From Cytophagales bacterium (GTDB taxonomy: Bacteria > Bacteroidota > Bacteroidia > Cytophagales > Spirosomataceae): a stretch of 64,000 nucleotides of DNA. Location of the stretch: assembly GCA_013298025.1 (NCBI GenBank), contig JAAFJE010000006.1, positions 124,001-188,000 of the forward strand. Direction: 5' to 3'. The notes under the pieces are model-generated. The model saw nothing but the letters and a program-made list of their open reading frames with translations. It ran no database searches and was not told the DNA's origin. Both the position numbers and the translations under genes were made by a program. Shown in pieces: positions 18,823-26,707 of the stretch (position 1 is the first letter of the stretch; each line of letters begins with the position of its first letter).

Positions 18823-19551
18823 CCACTCCTCATAGCTTTGTCGAAAAGAGCTTCTACTGAGTGGCTGTAAAAGTGCTTGGTTGAAGGTGAAAAACGTGCC
18901 ATCTGTTGCAAAAATAGCAAAGGTATCATTTGCTATGTGCAGCATAGAAGGAAGCATAGGTCTGAGTATTGGCAATGCTAAATCGAAACCAACGGGTAGA
19001 AAGCACTGGGCATCTCGCCAAAACATAGTGCCTTGGATGGGCAAATTGGGTTCGCCGAGTAAAAAGATAGCTTCTTGTTCGAGCATCATCCATTGCAATC
19101 GGGCCAGTCTGACGCTGGGTGCTTGTTCGATATATGCTTCGAGTTGTTGCCGATGCGTAAGCATACCAACGGCTGCTTTTTCGAGCGATGAAGCCACCAA
19201 GCGAATTTCTACTTTTGTTTGCAAGCCAAAGTAATTGAAGTTATAGGCTGGCAATTCGATAGGCAAGGCACGCTCAATGGCTGTCCACAACAACGAAGGA
19301 ATAGGCATTTCGGGCAACAGACTGTGTTGTTTGTATAAATGCGGTGCTTTGGCATAATATACCGTTTTGTAAGGAATCGCCTTTACTTCTATCGAATCTA
19401 TTTGTTCTTTCGTCCAATCTTTTATCCAAAAGTTATCTTCTTCGCTTGCTACCATCAGATTGCTCCAATGCCTAATGCCGCTCAGGTGGTCGAGGTAAAC
19501 TTTGGCTATTTGTACAAAATAACTCAAATGCTCTGTAGAATTTGTTGCCAT
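18817..19551 (-). CDS. bpX-type protein of a MoxR-vWA-propeller system
   Basis: A 244-residue protein (start ATG 19551, MATNSTEH; a longer frame to 19605 starts within the MoxR gene and is less likely). It overlaps the MoxR gene end by 28 bases, so translation is probably coupled. No catalytic motif is visible. Blocks such as LLGEPNLPIQGTMFW, CFLPVGFDLALPILRPML and HIANDTFAIFATDGTFF resemble the small bpX partner proteins that always accompany MoxR-vWA pairs in Bacteroidota. Its stop codon is provided by the TTTGAA repeat, so its C-terminus may have been altered by repeat insertion. Which numbered bpX subfamily it belongs to is uncertain. Confidence 0.62.
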   Translation of the reverse strand: MATNSTEHLSYFVQIAKVYLDHLSGIRHWSNLMVASEEDNFWIKDWTKEQIDSIEVKAIPYKTVYYAKAPHLYKQHSLLPEMPIPSLLWTAIERALPIELPAYNFNYFGLQTKVEIRLVASSLEKAAVGMLTHRQQLEAYIEQAPSVRLARLQWMMLEQEAIFLLGEPNLPIQGTMFWRDAQCFLPVGFDLALPILRPMLPSMLHIANDTFAIFATDGTFFTFNQALLQPLSRSSFRQSYEEWI

Positions 19552-20657
19552 AGTGTTTCTACTGCTTGTTGAATGTGCTGTCGGTGTTGCACGTGACTTA
19601 CCCAACTACTGCGGTTTTGTAAATAGCGTAATTGGTCTTTTATCAGGTTTTGTTCTTCAAAACTGAGGTTTCCTTCTTGCCATTTATCTTGCAATTGTTG
19701 TACTTCTTTCATCAATTCCTCGCTGTTGGGTGCTTTGTTGAAAAGTACTTGCGGATGGCTCTGGGGTTCTATTTGGTTGCCAATTAGGTTATCAACCAAG
19801 CCTGCCAAGATTTCTATTTGTTCTTCGGTATCCCAAATGTGTTTGAGTACCCACAGGTCTGAAATGAGTACTTTGGTTCGTCCACACAGCAACGCTGAGG
19901 CAACCAATAAATTTTGGATTTTTACAGCCCTGCGGTCAGATATTTTGATGCCTGTGTTGCGGAGGGTATGCACCAAATTGACGTAGGGCTTACGTACTTC
20001 GCTGAGGTCTATTTGTTTGCTGGCTTGTTGTAGGGCTTGTACTTCGGTGATGCTGATACTCGGTTTGAGGCTGGTGTCAAGTTTGGCGAGTTTCCAGCCT
20101 TCTATCAATACCTTTTCTAGCAAATCGGGGGCTACGTAGTCGCATTTGATGCGTATCAAAAAACGGTCTAAAAGGGCATTGAGTGCCTCATCTTCGGGCA
20201 GCACATTGCTTGCTCCTACAAACATCAGGGCTGGTAATTGACGGGTTTCTTTGCCTCTTCTAAAAATACGTTCGTTTAGTGCCATGAGCAAGCTATTCAA
20301 AATGGCACTGTTGGCATTGAATATTTCGTCTAAAAAAACCATAGAAGCTTCTGGAAGCATTCCTTGGGTATTGGTGACGAGCTCGCCTTCTTTGAGTTTT
20401 CGGATGTCGAAAGGCCCAAAAAGCTCGTTGGGTTCGGTAAAACGGGTGAGTAAATATTCAAAGTTTTGTCCTTCTTCTATACAACTGGCAAAGAGCTTTA
20501 CAATAGCACTTTTGGCTGTTCCTGGAGGGCCGAGCAAAAAGGCGTTTTCTTGGGCAACCAAGCTAATGCCTAGTAAATCAATGATGTCGTCTTTGCCAAT
20601 AAAGACTTTTTTTAGATAAGTAAGTACTTGATTGAGTTTTTCTATGGTGTTGTTCAT
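19524..20657 (-). CDS. MoxR-family AAA+ ATPase
   Basis: A 377-residue AAA+ ATPase of the MoxR/RavA branch, chaperone-like motors that usually act on vWA-domain partners. Walker A is GPPGTAKS at 43-50 and Walker B MVFLDE at 106-111. The following NANSAILNSLLMALNER is the sensor region typical of MoxR, and ALLDRFLIRIKCDY carries the expected arginine finger. A C-terminal helical part (about 240-377) includes the RavA-like lid. It is the second gene of the operon, 31 bases after the first and overlapping the third. In the bpX ternary systems this ATPase is thought to remodel the vWA/propeller partner; here that is inferred from order. Confidence 0.9.
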   Translation of the reverse strand: MNNTIEKLNQVLTYLKKVFIGKDDIIDLLGISLVAQENAFLLGPPGTAKSAIVKLFASCIEEGQNFEYLLTRFTEPNELFGPFDIRKLKEGELVTNTQGMLPEASMVFLDEIFNANSAILNSLLMALNERIFRRGKETRQLPALMFVGASNVLPEDEALNALLDRFLIRIKCDYVAPDLLEKVLIEGWKLAKLDTSLKPSISITEVQALQQASKQIDLSEVRKPYVNLVHTLRNTGIKISDRRAVKIQNLLVASALLCGRTKVLISDLWVLKHIWDTEEQIEILAGLVDNLIGNQIEPQSHPQVLFNKAPNSEELMKEVQQLQDKWQEGNLSFEEQNLIKDQLRYLQNRSSWVSHVQHRQHIQQAVETLWQQILQSI

Positions 20658-20688
20658 CAGTAAAAATGAGATAAGGAGTTAAAAATGT

Positions 20689-21366
20689 TTACCACAACGC
20701 TGGTGCGTATGGCCCTAGGGCTATGGCTACCCAAGTTGCCCAAGGTTGATGCCCTGCCAACTCTTTTCGGTTGTATTGAATGATGCGTTGGGCATATAGG
20801 TTTTGAATACAAGGGTGTTGAAATGTATCGTGTTGGGTATCGAGTTGTGTAATGGCTAATTCCTTGTAGGCAACGCCTGAATAATGCCATTGGGCAAGTA
20901 TTTTTTGTAAAAATGCTATCAAGGGGTCTTCTGGCGATATATGTTCAAGGAAAGTAAGTAAGTCGGGCATGAAACGCAAGCATAAATCGGCCGATAATAC
21001 CGCCGAAGGACTCATCGCATCGGGAAAAGGCGTAAACAACTGTGTAAACGCCGTAGGCTCATGCTTGCGATAAAGCACCAATTGGGTGGCAGTGTAAAGG
21101 GTTTGAGCAGCCCAAAGAGCGGCAGTTTCGTCGAAAGTAGGAATTGGTAAGGGATAATCCCATGCTTCTTGGGTGTATGCTTCTTTGAGATATTGCACTA
21201 CAAGGGCTTGTTCCTGAGCCGAGGTTTGAAGGAGATGGTTCGATAAAATCACTTCTTCTTGTGTTCGAAGGGTTTTTATCATTTGTAAAAAAGGATAATT
21301 CATGGTTGATGTAAGGTTAGAGCTGTAAGTTTGGGTTTTGCTTGAAGACTTTAGGTGAAAAAGCAT
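20689..21366 (-). CDS. bpX-type helical protein, first gene of the MoxR-vWA operon
   Basis: Up to 225 residues; a second ATG at 21303 (MNYPFLQM) gives about 204 and may be the true start. The protein is mostly helical with no enzymatic motif. Blocks such as ETAALWAAQTLYTATQLVLYRKHE, SAVLSADLCLRFMPDLLTFLEHISPEDPL and IQNLYAQRIIQYNRKELAG match what I recall of the bpX partner found at the head of these operons. It lies 31 bases upstream of the MoxR gene on the same strand. A role as adaptor or substrate-recognition partner of the ATPase is inferred. Confidence 0.6.
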   Translation of the reverse strand: MLFHLKSSSKTQTYSSNLTSTMNYPFLQMIKTLRTQEEVILSNHLLQTSAQEQALVVQYLKEAYTQEAWDYPLPIPTFDETAALWAAQTLYTATQLVLYRKHEPTAFTQLFTPFPDAMSPSAVLSADLCLRFMPDLLTFLEHISPEDPLIAFLQKILAQWHYSGVAYKELAITQLDTQHDTFQHPCIQNLYAQRIIQYNRKELAGHQPWATWVAIALGPYAPALW

Positions 21367-21501
21367 TATGTTACCTAAAGTCTTCTAATAATTTAACAGG
21401 GGGGCAGGAGAATTGTGCAAATTTGATTTTTGATTAAAAATATGTAAGTTTTTGAAAATCAAAATACTAATTTGCATTTTTCCATTATTGCTTTGGTGTA
21501 T

Positions 21502-22167
21502 TTAGCACACCCCATTGCGAACAGCCCAAGCAACCAAGCCCGCCACGTTTTTTGTACCCGTTTTTTCCATCAGTCTGTTTCTATGTCCTTCAACAGTTCT
21601 TGTACTGATAAACAGCTTATCAGCAATTTGTGGGGTGGTATAGCCTTCGCAGATTAATGTTAATATTTCCAGTTCTCTATCCGATAAATCAACAGGAAGG
21701 AGCAATTTGGTTTGTTCTCTTCTAAGAGGTTTTTGCGTAAAACGATTGTGCATTACCTTGATTAAGAAAGCTCCATAGTAATAATCTTCTTTTACTACGG
21801 TATAAATCGCTTTTTCTACTTCATCGGGGTCGGCATCTTTCAACAAATAACCATTTGCCCCTAACTCCATGAGGCGTGTCACAAATTGGTCTTCGTCGTG
21901 CATCGAAATAACAATAACCTTGACATGAGGATATGTTTTTTTGATTTGCTCGGTAGCCCTAATGCCATCTAAAACAGGCATTTGTAAGTCCATCAGGATA
22001 ACGTCTGGCATTTTGGCTGGTAGTGCATCAATCAGTTCTTGCCCGTTTGGTGCTTCAATAACAACCGCAAAGTCGTCATTCATATTATTCAACAAAGAAA
22101 CCATTCCTCGACGAAATAAGGCGTGGTCATCGGCAACAGCTATGCTAATTTTAGGTTGCTGGCTCAT
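21502..22167 (-). CDS. LuxR-family (NarL-type) response regulator
   Basis: A 221-residue transcription factor. Residues 7-125 are a receiver domain with the acidic pair VADDH, phospho-acceptor Asp60 in DVILMDLQMP, and Lys in LLKDA. The C-terminus is a LuxR-type helix-turn-helix, LSDRELEILTLICEGYTTPQIADKLFISTRTVEGHR. It follows the histidine kinase gene by 26 bases on the same strand and is surely its partner. A second, very similar kinase at 25.9 kb has no regulator beside it, so this protein may serve both. Targets are unknown. Confidence 0.92.
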   Translation of the reverse strand: MSQQPKISIAVADDHALFRRGMVSLLNNMNDDFAVVIEAPNGQELIDALPAKMPDVILMDLQMPVLDGIRATEQIKKTYPHVKVIVISMHDEDQFVTRLMELGANGYLLKDADPDEVEKAIYTVVKEDYYYGAFLIKVMHNRFTQKPLRREQTKLLLPVDLSDRELEILTLICEGYTTPQIADKLFISTRTVEGHRNRLMEKTGTKNVAGLVAWAVRNGVC

Positions 22168-22193
22168 GAATGAATTATAAAGTTTATCAAAAA

Positions 22194-22982
22194 TTAATGA
22201 TTTGAAGGATTGGTTATCGGCACGGCAATAATAAAACTTGAACCTTTTCCAATTGCAACATCAAATTTAACGACTCCTTTGATAAGACTTATACGGCTTT
22301 CGATATTTTTTATTCCGATACCTCTGCTAGGCTTATTCACTTCTCTTAAATCAAAGCCTTTGCCATCGTCAGAAACTTGCAAAATAAGCTGGGATTTATT
22401 TTCTGATAAAACAATATTGATTTGATTGGCTTGTGCGTGTTTTAGGGCATTGTTGACCAATTCTTGTGACGTTCTGTACAAGGCGAGTTCTATTTTTGCA
22501 TCGTATCGTTTGGTCAAATCACCGCATTCAAATACAATGGGTAGTCCTGTATGAGAAGTCATTTTGAGCGAAAAATCTTTGAGTGCTTCTATCAAGCCAA
22601 ATTCGTCTAAGGTGCTTGGCATGAGGTCTTTAGATATTCTTCTGACGTTAGAAAGGGCTTCGTTGAGGAGCTCTTGGGTATTGTTGAAAAGCTGTTCTCG
22701 TTTGGCTTCGTTGGCAAAAAATTTGTTCATTTGCGATAAACTCATGCGTGTTGCCGAGAGCAATGTGCCTATTTCGTCGTGCAAATCGCCCCCAATTTGC
22801 CTCCGAACAATCTCTTGGGAAAGAACACTGGCTTCGAGTAATGCCTCTTCTTGGGCGGCTTTCTGCAAACGCTGTCGATGGTAATAAAGTATAACAAAAA
22901 TAATAATAGCTGAAACGGGTAATAATATCGCTATTGTGCCAAAAACCACAATTTGTATCTCGTTCATTCTCATTTGTGACAT
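22194..22982 (-). CDS. Membrane sensor histidine kinase (HisKA_3 type), module A
   Basis: A 262-residue kinase with one N-terminal membrane helix (about 10-34) and no extracellular sensing domain. It is followed by a coiled-coil-like segment and the HisKA_3 dimerisation helix with His68 in GGDLHDEIGTLLS. The ATPase part has QELVNNALKHA, DDGKGFDL and SRGIGIKNIESRI. Because it has almost nothing outside the membrane, sensing is probably done by partner membrane proteins encoded just upstream. A strong GAGGAGG site lies six bases before ATG 22982; the alternative ATG 22967 aligns better with the paralogue. Its start overlaps the end of a 50-aa membrane protein gene. Confidence 0.9.
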   Translation of the reverse strand: MSQMRMNEIQIVVFGTIAILLPVSAIIIFVILYYHRQRLQKAAQEEALLEASVLSQEIVRRQIGGDLHDEIGTLLSATRMSLSQMNKFFANEAKREQLFNNTQELLNEALSNVRRISKDLMPSTLDEFGLIEALKDFSLKMTSHTGLPIVFECGDLTKRYDAKIELALYRTSQELVNNALKHAQANQINIVLSENKSQLILQVSDDGKGFDLREVNKPSRGIGIKNIESRISLIKGVVKFDVAIGKGSSFIIAVPITNPSNH

Positions 22983-23122
22983 ATAAGTCCTCCTCTTTTT
23001 TGCTTCACTAATTTTCTATGGAATACATAGACTAAGATAATAACAGATATGGAAAAAACCAACATGGCTGTTGTGCCGGTTTCTATAATGGAAATTATTT
23101 CGGAAGCATCTTGTTTAAGCAT
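22970..23122 (-). CDS. Small single-helix membrane protein, module A (50 aa)
   Basis: A small gene read from ATG 23120-23122 to TGA 22970-22972, overlapping the kinase start. The peptide begins MLKQDASEIISIIETGTTAM, continues as one hydrophobic helix (about 19-34), and ends in a basic tail with KQKRGGL. A 46-residue protein at 25771-25911, in the same position before the other kinase, shares QDASxIISIIxTGT, a helix ending VYV, and KQKxGGL. Conservation of sequence, topology and position between two diverged modules is good evidence that both are real genes. The function is unknown; a link between the multi-pass membrane protein and the kinase is inferred. Confidence 0.75.
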   Translation of the reverse strand: MLKQDASEIISIIETGTTAMLVFSISVIILVYVFHRKLVKQKRGGLICHK

Positions 23123-23164
23123 AGTTTTGTACAAAGAAAAGATAGAACAAATAAATACTTGTGT

Positions 23165-23818
23165 CTAGGTGGTATTAGACGCATTTGTGCCGTGTTTATG
23201 TAATAGAAATGCAATTCCCAAAGCTATGCGATGGATAATTAAAAGGTAATGGATTATATTCCAGTAAGATACAATGTTTGTATCTTTGCTATCGTATATG
23301 TACTTTGCATATAAATGGACATATACAACACCTGAAAAGTAAATTAAAACGCCAACACTTATCCAAAAATGAGGGTATGTGAGCACATTTTCGGTAGTTG
23401 AATCATAAAATAACTGATAAAAAAACGATAAGGAAAATAGCATTATACTAAGATTGACAATGCTGTGGGTATAAGAATTAATCGTATTAAAATCGTGCTG
23501 ATACCAATAAAAATAGGTTATACTAACCAATGCCAATGAGCCTAAAAACAAGACCGCTTTTTTGAGGAGAGGCAAAGATAACCTTGTATAAAAATAATAG
23601 CCCCAAAAGAGTAAGTCAGAATAGGTAATGGTATTATTTAAAAAATGATTCCTCCAGCCATTCAACGCAAAAATCCAGCCAACAATTTCGTACAATAGAA
23701 ATACAAACATATATTGATACACAAGGTTGAGTTCAGAACGCAATAGGTCTTTGCGATGAATATACCCGACAACCAAAGGAAATAACAAAAGTAAAGATGA
23801 AATACTAGCAGAAATCAT
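23165..23818 (-). CDS. Multi-pass membrane protein of sensor module A (unknown family)
   Basis: A 217-residue protein with about seven predicted membrane helices. It shares clear blocks with the product of 24413-25084: YEIVGWIFALNGWRNHFLNN, YSDLLFWGYY, FFYQLFY and HFWISVGVLIYFSGV. It therefore belongs to a family duplicated within this locus. It heads a minus-strand unit with the 50-aa protein, kinase and regulator. No enzymatic motif is visible. The family is not one I can name; as the kinase lacks a sensing domain, an input role is inferred. Confidence 0.7.
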   Translation of the reverse strand: MISASISSLLLLFPLVVGYIHRKDLLRSELNLVYQYMFVFLLYEIVGWIFALNGWRNHFLNNTITYSDLLFWGYYFYTRLSLPLLKKAVLFLGSLALVSITYFYWYQHDFNTINSYTHSIVNLSIMLFSLSFFYQLFYDSTTENVLTYPHFWISVGVLIYFSGVVYVHLYAKYIYDSKDTNIVSYWNIIHYLLIIHRIALGIAFLLHKHGTNASNTT

Positions 23819-24094
23819 TATATTTGAATCTGTTTGTTGAGTATGTAAAGATGATGGAAAATACGATTTTTTTGTTCTTTGTATTAAAAGTTTAAAGATA
23901 CAAAAAAGCCTGATTGCTTGCTATTGCATCTTCCCGACACAATACAAAAATAGCCATTGCTCAAGATAACAATTACGTACAAACCCCTTTTTTATAGCGT
24001 ATTTATACGCTATTTGATGAGTATTCCTTGAAAAAAACCTAGCACATATATAGCTTAGTGTTCTAGTTGAACCTTTAACAATCATTTAACGACA

Positions 24095-24397
24095 ATGAGT
24101 CAAATAATTAATCCCGAAGAACACCCAGACGATTTTCAATCAGTATTAGGGCTAATCCAGCATTATCAAGACACAAAAAAGGAAAACTCCATTGATGCTC
24201 ATTTTCTTAGCAAAGACGCTATCCAGAAATTCCTAGATAATCCCGACTTTGATGCTTTTAAAGTACATCATGGGAGAACAAGTGAAGGAACAAGAACATT
24301 AGTTTTTGAAGGAGTAACTAAAACTGGAACAAGCTTGAATACCTATGTGGCCAACATTCCCGATTGTCCACCATCATGTAATTGGGAGAATTCCTAA
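24095..24397 (+). CDS. Hypothetical 100-aa protein at the head of sensor module B
   Basis: I do not recognise this protein. It is soluble and acidic at the start (MSQIINPEEHPDDFQSVLG), with a helical middle and a C-terminal part (TRTLVFEGVTKTGTSLNTYV) likely to be beta-strand, ending CPPSCNW. The two Cys of CPPSC could bind metal or be redox active, but nothing else supports that. It lies 15 bases before the first membrane protein of module B on the same strand. The preceding 276 bases hold no gene and must contain the promoters of both divergent modules. Confidence 0.55.
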   Translation: MSQIINPEEHPDDFQSVLGLIQHYQDTKKENSIDAHFLSKDAIQKFLDNPDFDAFKVHHGRTSEGTRTLVFEGVTKTGTSLNTYVANIPDCPPSCNWENS

Positions 24398-24412
24398 TAT
24401 ATTATATGTATT

Positions 24413-25084
24413 ATGACATTACTGTTAATTCCTCCAATAACTTATATTTCGTCTTTAACATTAATTATTCCAATAATTATTGGAATAATTAATGTTAAAA
24501 CAATTCATCAAACCCCTCTAAAAATCATATTTTACTATTGTTTTGTTTTTGCTTTTTATGAAATTGTAGGATGGGTATATGCAATAAACGGCTGGAGAAA
24601 TCACTTCTTAGCTAATTCCGTTGCTTATACAGATGTATTATTTTGGGGGTATTATTATTATCTTGTAATAAAGGAAAGGCTCAATAGGCGTTTTATTGTT
24701 ACACTAAGTATTGTGACACTCTCTGTGGTAATTTGGGTTCATGTAGGACATGATTATAACAGGGTGAATTCACTTGCCGTAAGTATGGTAAATATCACAA
24801 TGATTATCATTGCTCTGATGTTTTTCTATCAGTTATTGAATAGCCTAGAAGTAGAAAACTTATTTAAATACGCTCATTTCTGGATTGGAATAGCTGTTTT
24901 AGTCTTTTTTTCAGGCGTATTTTTTATGCTTATTTTTGCTGATTATATAAGTTATAACAAAAATAAAAATATCGTCCAATATTGGTATTTGAAAGACTAC
25001 TTATTATCATTTCATAGAATTTTCCTAGGTGCAGGTCTTTGGTATAGCAAAGAATTAGTGCAAAGTAAGACTTCAGTAAAGTAA
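24413..25084 (+). CDS. Multi-pass membrane protein 1 of sensor module B
   Basis: A 223-residue protein of about seven membrane helices, homologous to the product of 23165-23818. Shared blocks are YEIVGWVYAINGWRNHFLANS, YTDVLFWGYYYY, MFFYQLLN, HFWIGIAVLVFFSGV and SFHRIFLGAGL. Residues 14-29, its first membrane helix, are encoded by a perfect 46-bp palindrome (24454-24499). Codon use is very AT-rich. The ATG at 24413 follows the previous stop by 15 bases. An input role for the downstream kinase is inferred from order. Confidence 0.7.
   Translation: MTLLLIPPITYISSLTLIIPIIIGIINVKTIHQTPLKIIFYYCFVFAFYEIVGWVYAINGWRNHFLANSVAYTDVLFWGYYYYLVIKERLNRRFIVTLSIVTLSVVIWVHVGHDYNRVNSLAVSMVNITMIIIALMFFYQLLNSLEVENLFKYAHFWIGIAVLVFFSGVFFMLIFADYISYNKNKNIVQYWYLKDYLLSFHRIFLGAGLWYSKELVQSKTSVK
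24454..24499. repeat. Perfect 46-bp palindrome inside a coding sequence
   Basis: Each 23-base half is the exact inverse complement of the other with no central spacer (left half starts TTTAACATTAATTATT, centre CCAATAATTATTGG). It lies within the gene for membrane protein 1 and encodes part of its first membrane helix. Confidence 0.9.
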
Positions 25085-25152
25085 TAATATTTTACGATTT
25101 AAGGGTAGGAAATAGAGAGAATACTTTTGTATGATTAAATAGTACGTGTAAA

Positions 25153-25827
25153 ATGCTTAGAAGCCTTGTTTATGTATCATCGGTATCCGTTCTTCTTCCA
25201 TTGGTTCTTGCCTTGATAAGAATACGCTATCTCGATAGAGTATTAAAAATATTACTTGTGTATTTATTTGCATCACTTACAATTGAAGTATTCGCTACCT
25301 TTTGGGCGTTTGTGTTGCATAAGCCTAATCATTTTATGATTAATACCTTTACGGTGGTCGAATGTATTTTGATAAGTTTTATGTATCACCAAGTATTTAC
25401 GATTAGTTTCTTAAAAAGAATAGTACCCACTGTTACAGCCACTTTTACAGTTTTCTCAATTACTTTATTTATACTAAAATCGTTTTTCGTATTCAATAGT
25501 ACGATAAGTACCCTTGCTTGTCTGTTGATTAGCACTTGGGTGTTTGTTTACTTTTATCAGATTTTACAGCAGCTACAGTACCAAACATTGTTTCAAGTTC
25601 CTATGTTTTGGATAAGTATAGGTTGCTCTTTTTACTTTTCAGGGAATTTATTTTTGTTTCTCTACGGAGAAATTATCTTGAACGAAAAAAGTAAAATGCT
25701 TTATGCCAATCTTTGGATAATCTATTATATATTACTTTTCATCTTTAGAATCCTTTTAGCAGTAGGTTTATGGTTCAGCAAGACGCATCTACAATCATCT
25801 CTATTATCCAGACAGGAACAGCAGTGA
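25153..25827 (+). CDS. Multi-pass membrane protein 2 of sensor module B
   Basis: A 224-residue, about seven-helix membrane protein, more distantly related to the two other membrane proteins here. NHFMINTFT, FYQILQQLQYQTLFQVPMFWISIGCSFYFSGN and FRILLAVGLWFSKTHLQ correspond to blocks in those proteins. It follows membrane protein 1 by 68 bases. Its last 57 bases overlap, in another frame, the start of a 46-aa membrane protein gene, so the two are probably translated together. The function is unknown and an input role is inferred. Confidence 0.68.
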   Translation: MLRSLVYVSSVSVLLPLVLALIRIRYLDRVLKILLVYLFASLTIEVFATFWAFVLHKPNHFMINTFTVVECILISFMYHQVFTISFLKRIVPTVTATFTVFSITLFILKSFFVFNSTISTLACLLISTWVFVYFYQILQQLQYQTLFQVPMFWISIGCSFYFSGNLFLFLYGEIILNEKSKMLYANLWIIYYILLFIFRILLAVGLWFSKTHLQSSLLSRQEQQ

Positions 25828-25911
25828 TGTTATTCTTTTCTACTTCTATCATTGTTTTGGTGTATGTGTTACATGAGAGATTAATTAAACAAAAAATGGG
25901 AGGTTTGTAAA
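25771..25911 (+). CDS. Small single-helix membrane protein, module B (46 aa)
   Basis: A short gene from ATG 25771 to TAA 25909-25911, overlapping the end of membrane protein 2 by 57 bases in a different frame. The peptide begins MVQQDASTIISIIQTGTAVM, has one hydrophobic helix and ends in a basic KQKMGGL tail. It matches the 50-aa protein at 22970-23122 in sequence and position, which supports it as a real gene. The kinase gene starts 14 bases later. A role as linker or modulator of the kinase is inferred. Confidence 0.75.
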
Positions 25912-25925
25912 AGAAATAACAAAAA

Positions 25926-26696
25926 ATGGACGCTATAAAAATGGTCATATTAGGAACAGTTGCGATGCTGCTACCCATATCGGCCGTTATTCTATTTGTT
26001 ATTGTTTACTACCATCGTCAACGTATTCAACAAAAAGCCCACGAAGAAGCCCTACAGCAAGCGATGCTTGAGGCTAGTGTTCTTTCACAAGAGGTAGTGC
26101 GTCGCCAAATTGGGGGCGACCTGCACGACGAAATCGGTACGCTGTTGTCTGCTACCAGAATGAGCCTTGCTTTATTAAAGAAACATCACCTCGGTACATC
26201 CAAAAGCGAACAGCTATTCAACCAAACCCAAGAGCTACTCAACGAAGCCCTCAATAATGTACGGAGGATTTCTAAGGACTTGATGCCTAGTACCTTAGAT
26301 GAATTTGGTCTATTGGAAGCCTTGAAGGATTTTTCCCAAAAAATGACCTTGCACACCAAGATGCCCATTTCTTTTGTGTATGGTGAGTTGCGTAAACGCT
26401 ATGATGCTAAAATAGAACTTTCCTTGTACCGAACAGCCCAAGAGTTAGTCAATAATGCCCTCAAACATGCGGAGGCAAGTCAAATAAAAATTATATTATT
26501 TGAAGAAAATGCTGTGCTTTCTTTGCAGGTCATAGACGACGGAAAGGGCTTCGACCTAGGCGAAGTAAACAAACCCAACAGAGGCATTGGTATCAAAAAT
26601 ATTGAAAGCCGTATTAGCTTGATTCAAGGACAAATCAAATTTGATATTGAAATGGGTAAAGGCTCAAATTTTATCGTTTCTGTACCTTTGCAATAA
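25926..26696 (+). CDS. Membrane sensor histidine kinase (HisKA_3 type), module B
   Basis: A 256-residue paralogue of the kinase at 22194-22982, with one N-terminal membrane helix (about 6-28) and a helical linker. The HisKA_3 helix has His67 in GGDLHDEIGTLLS, and the ATP-binding blocks are QELVNNALKHA, DDGKGFDL and NRGIGIKNIESRI. It has no sensing domain of its own. It ends module B and is followed after 11 bases by the convergent thiamine diphosphokinase gene, so no response regulator is linked. The LuxR-type regulator at 21.5 kb is the obvious candidate partner. Confidence 0.9.
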   Translation: MDAIKMVILGTVAMLLPISAVILFVIVYYHRQRIQQKAHEEALQQAMLEASVLSQEVVRRQIGGDLHDEIGTLLSATRMSLALLKKHHLGTSKSEQLFNQTQELLNEALNNVRRISKDLMPSTLDEFGLLEALKDFSQKMTLHTKMPISFVYGELRKRYDAKIELSLYRTAQELVNNALKHAEASQIKIILFEENAVLSLQVIDDGKGFDLGEVNKPNRGIGIKNIESRISLIQGQIKFDIEMGKGSNFIVSVPLQ

Positions 26697-26707
26697 TTTG
26701 TTTTGTG

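Noticed and set aside
18660-18929. Minus-strand 89-codon frame across the bpX gene end.
   Set aside because: It reads through the TTCAAAT repeat and overlaps the bpX gene in another frame; composition is repeat-derived.
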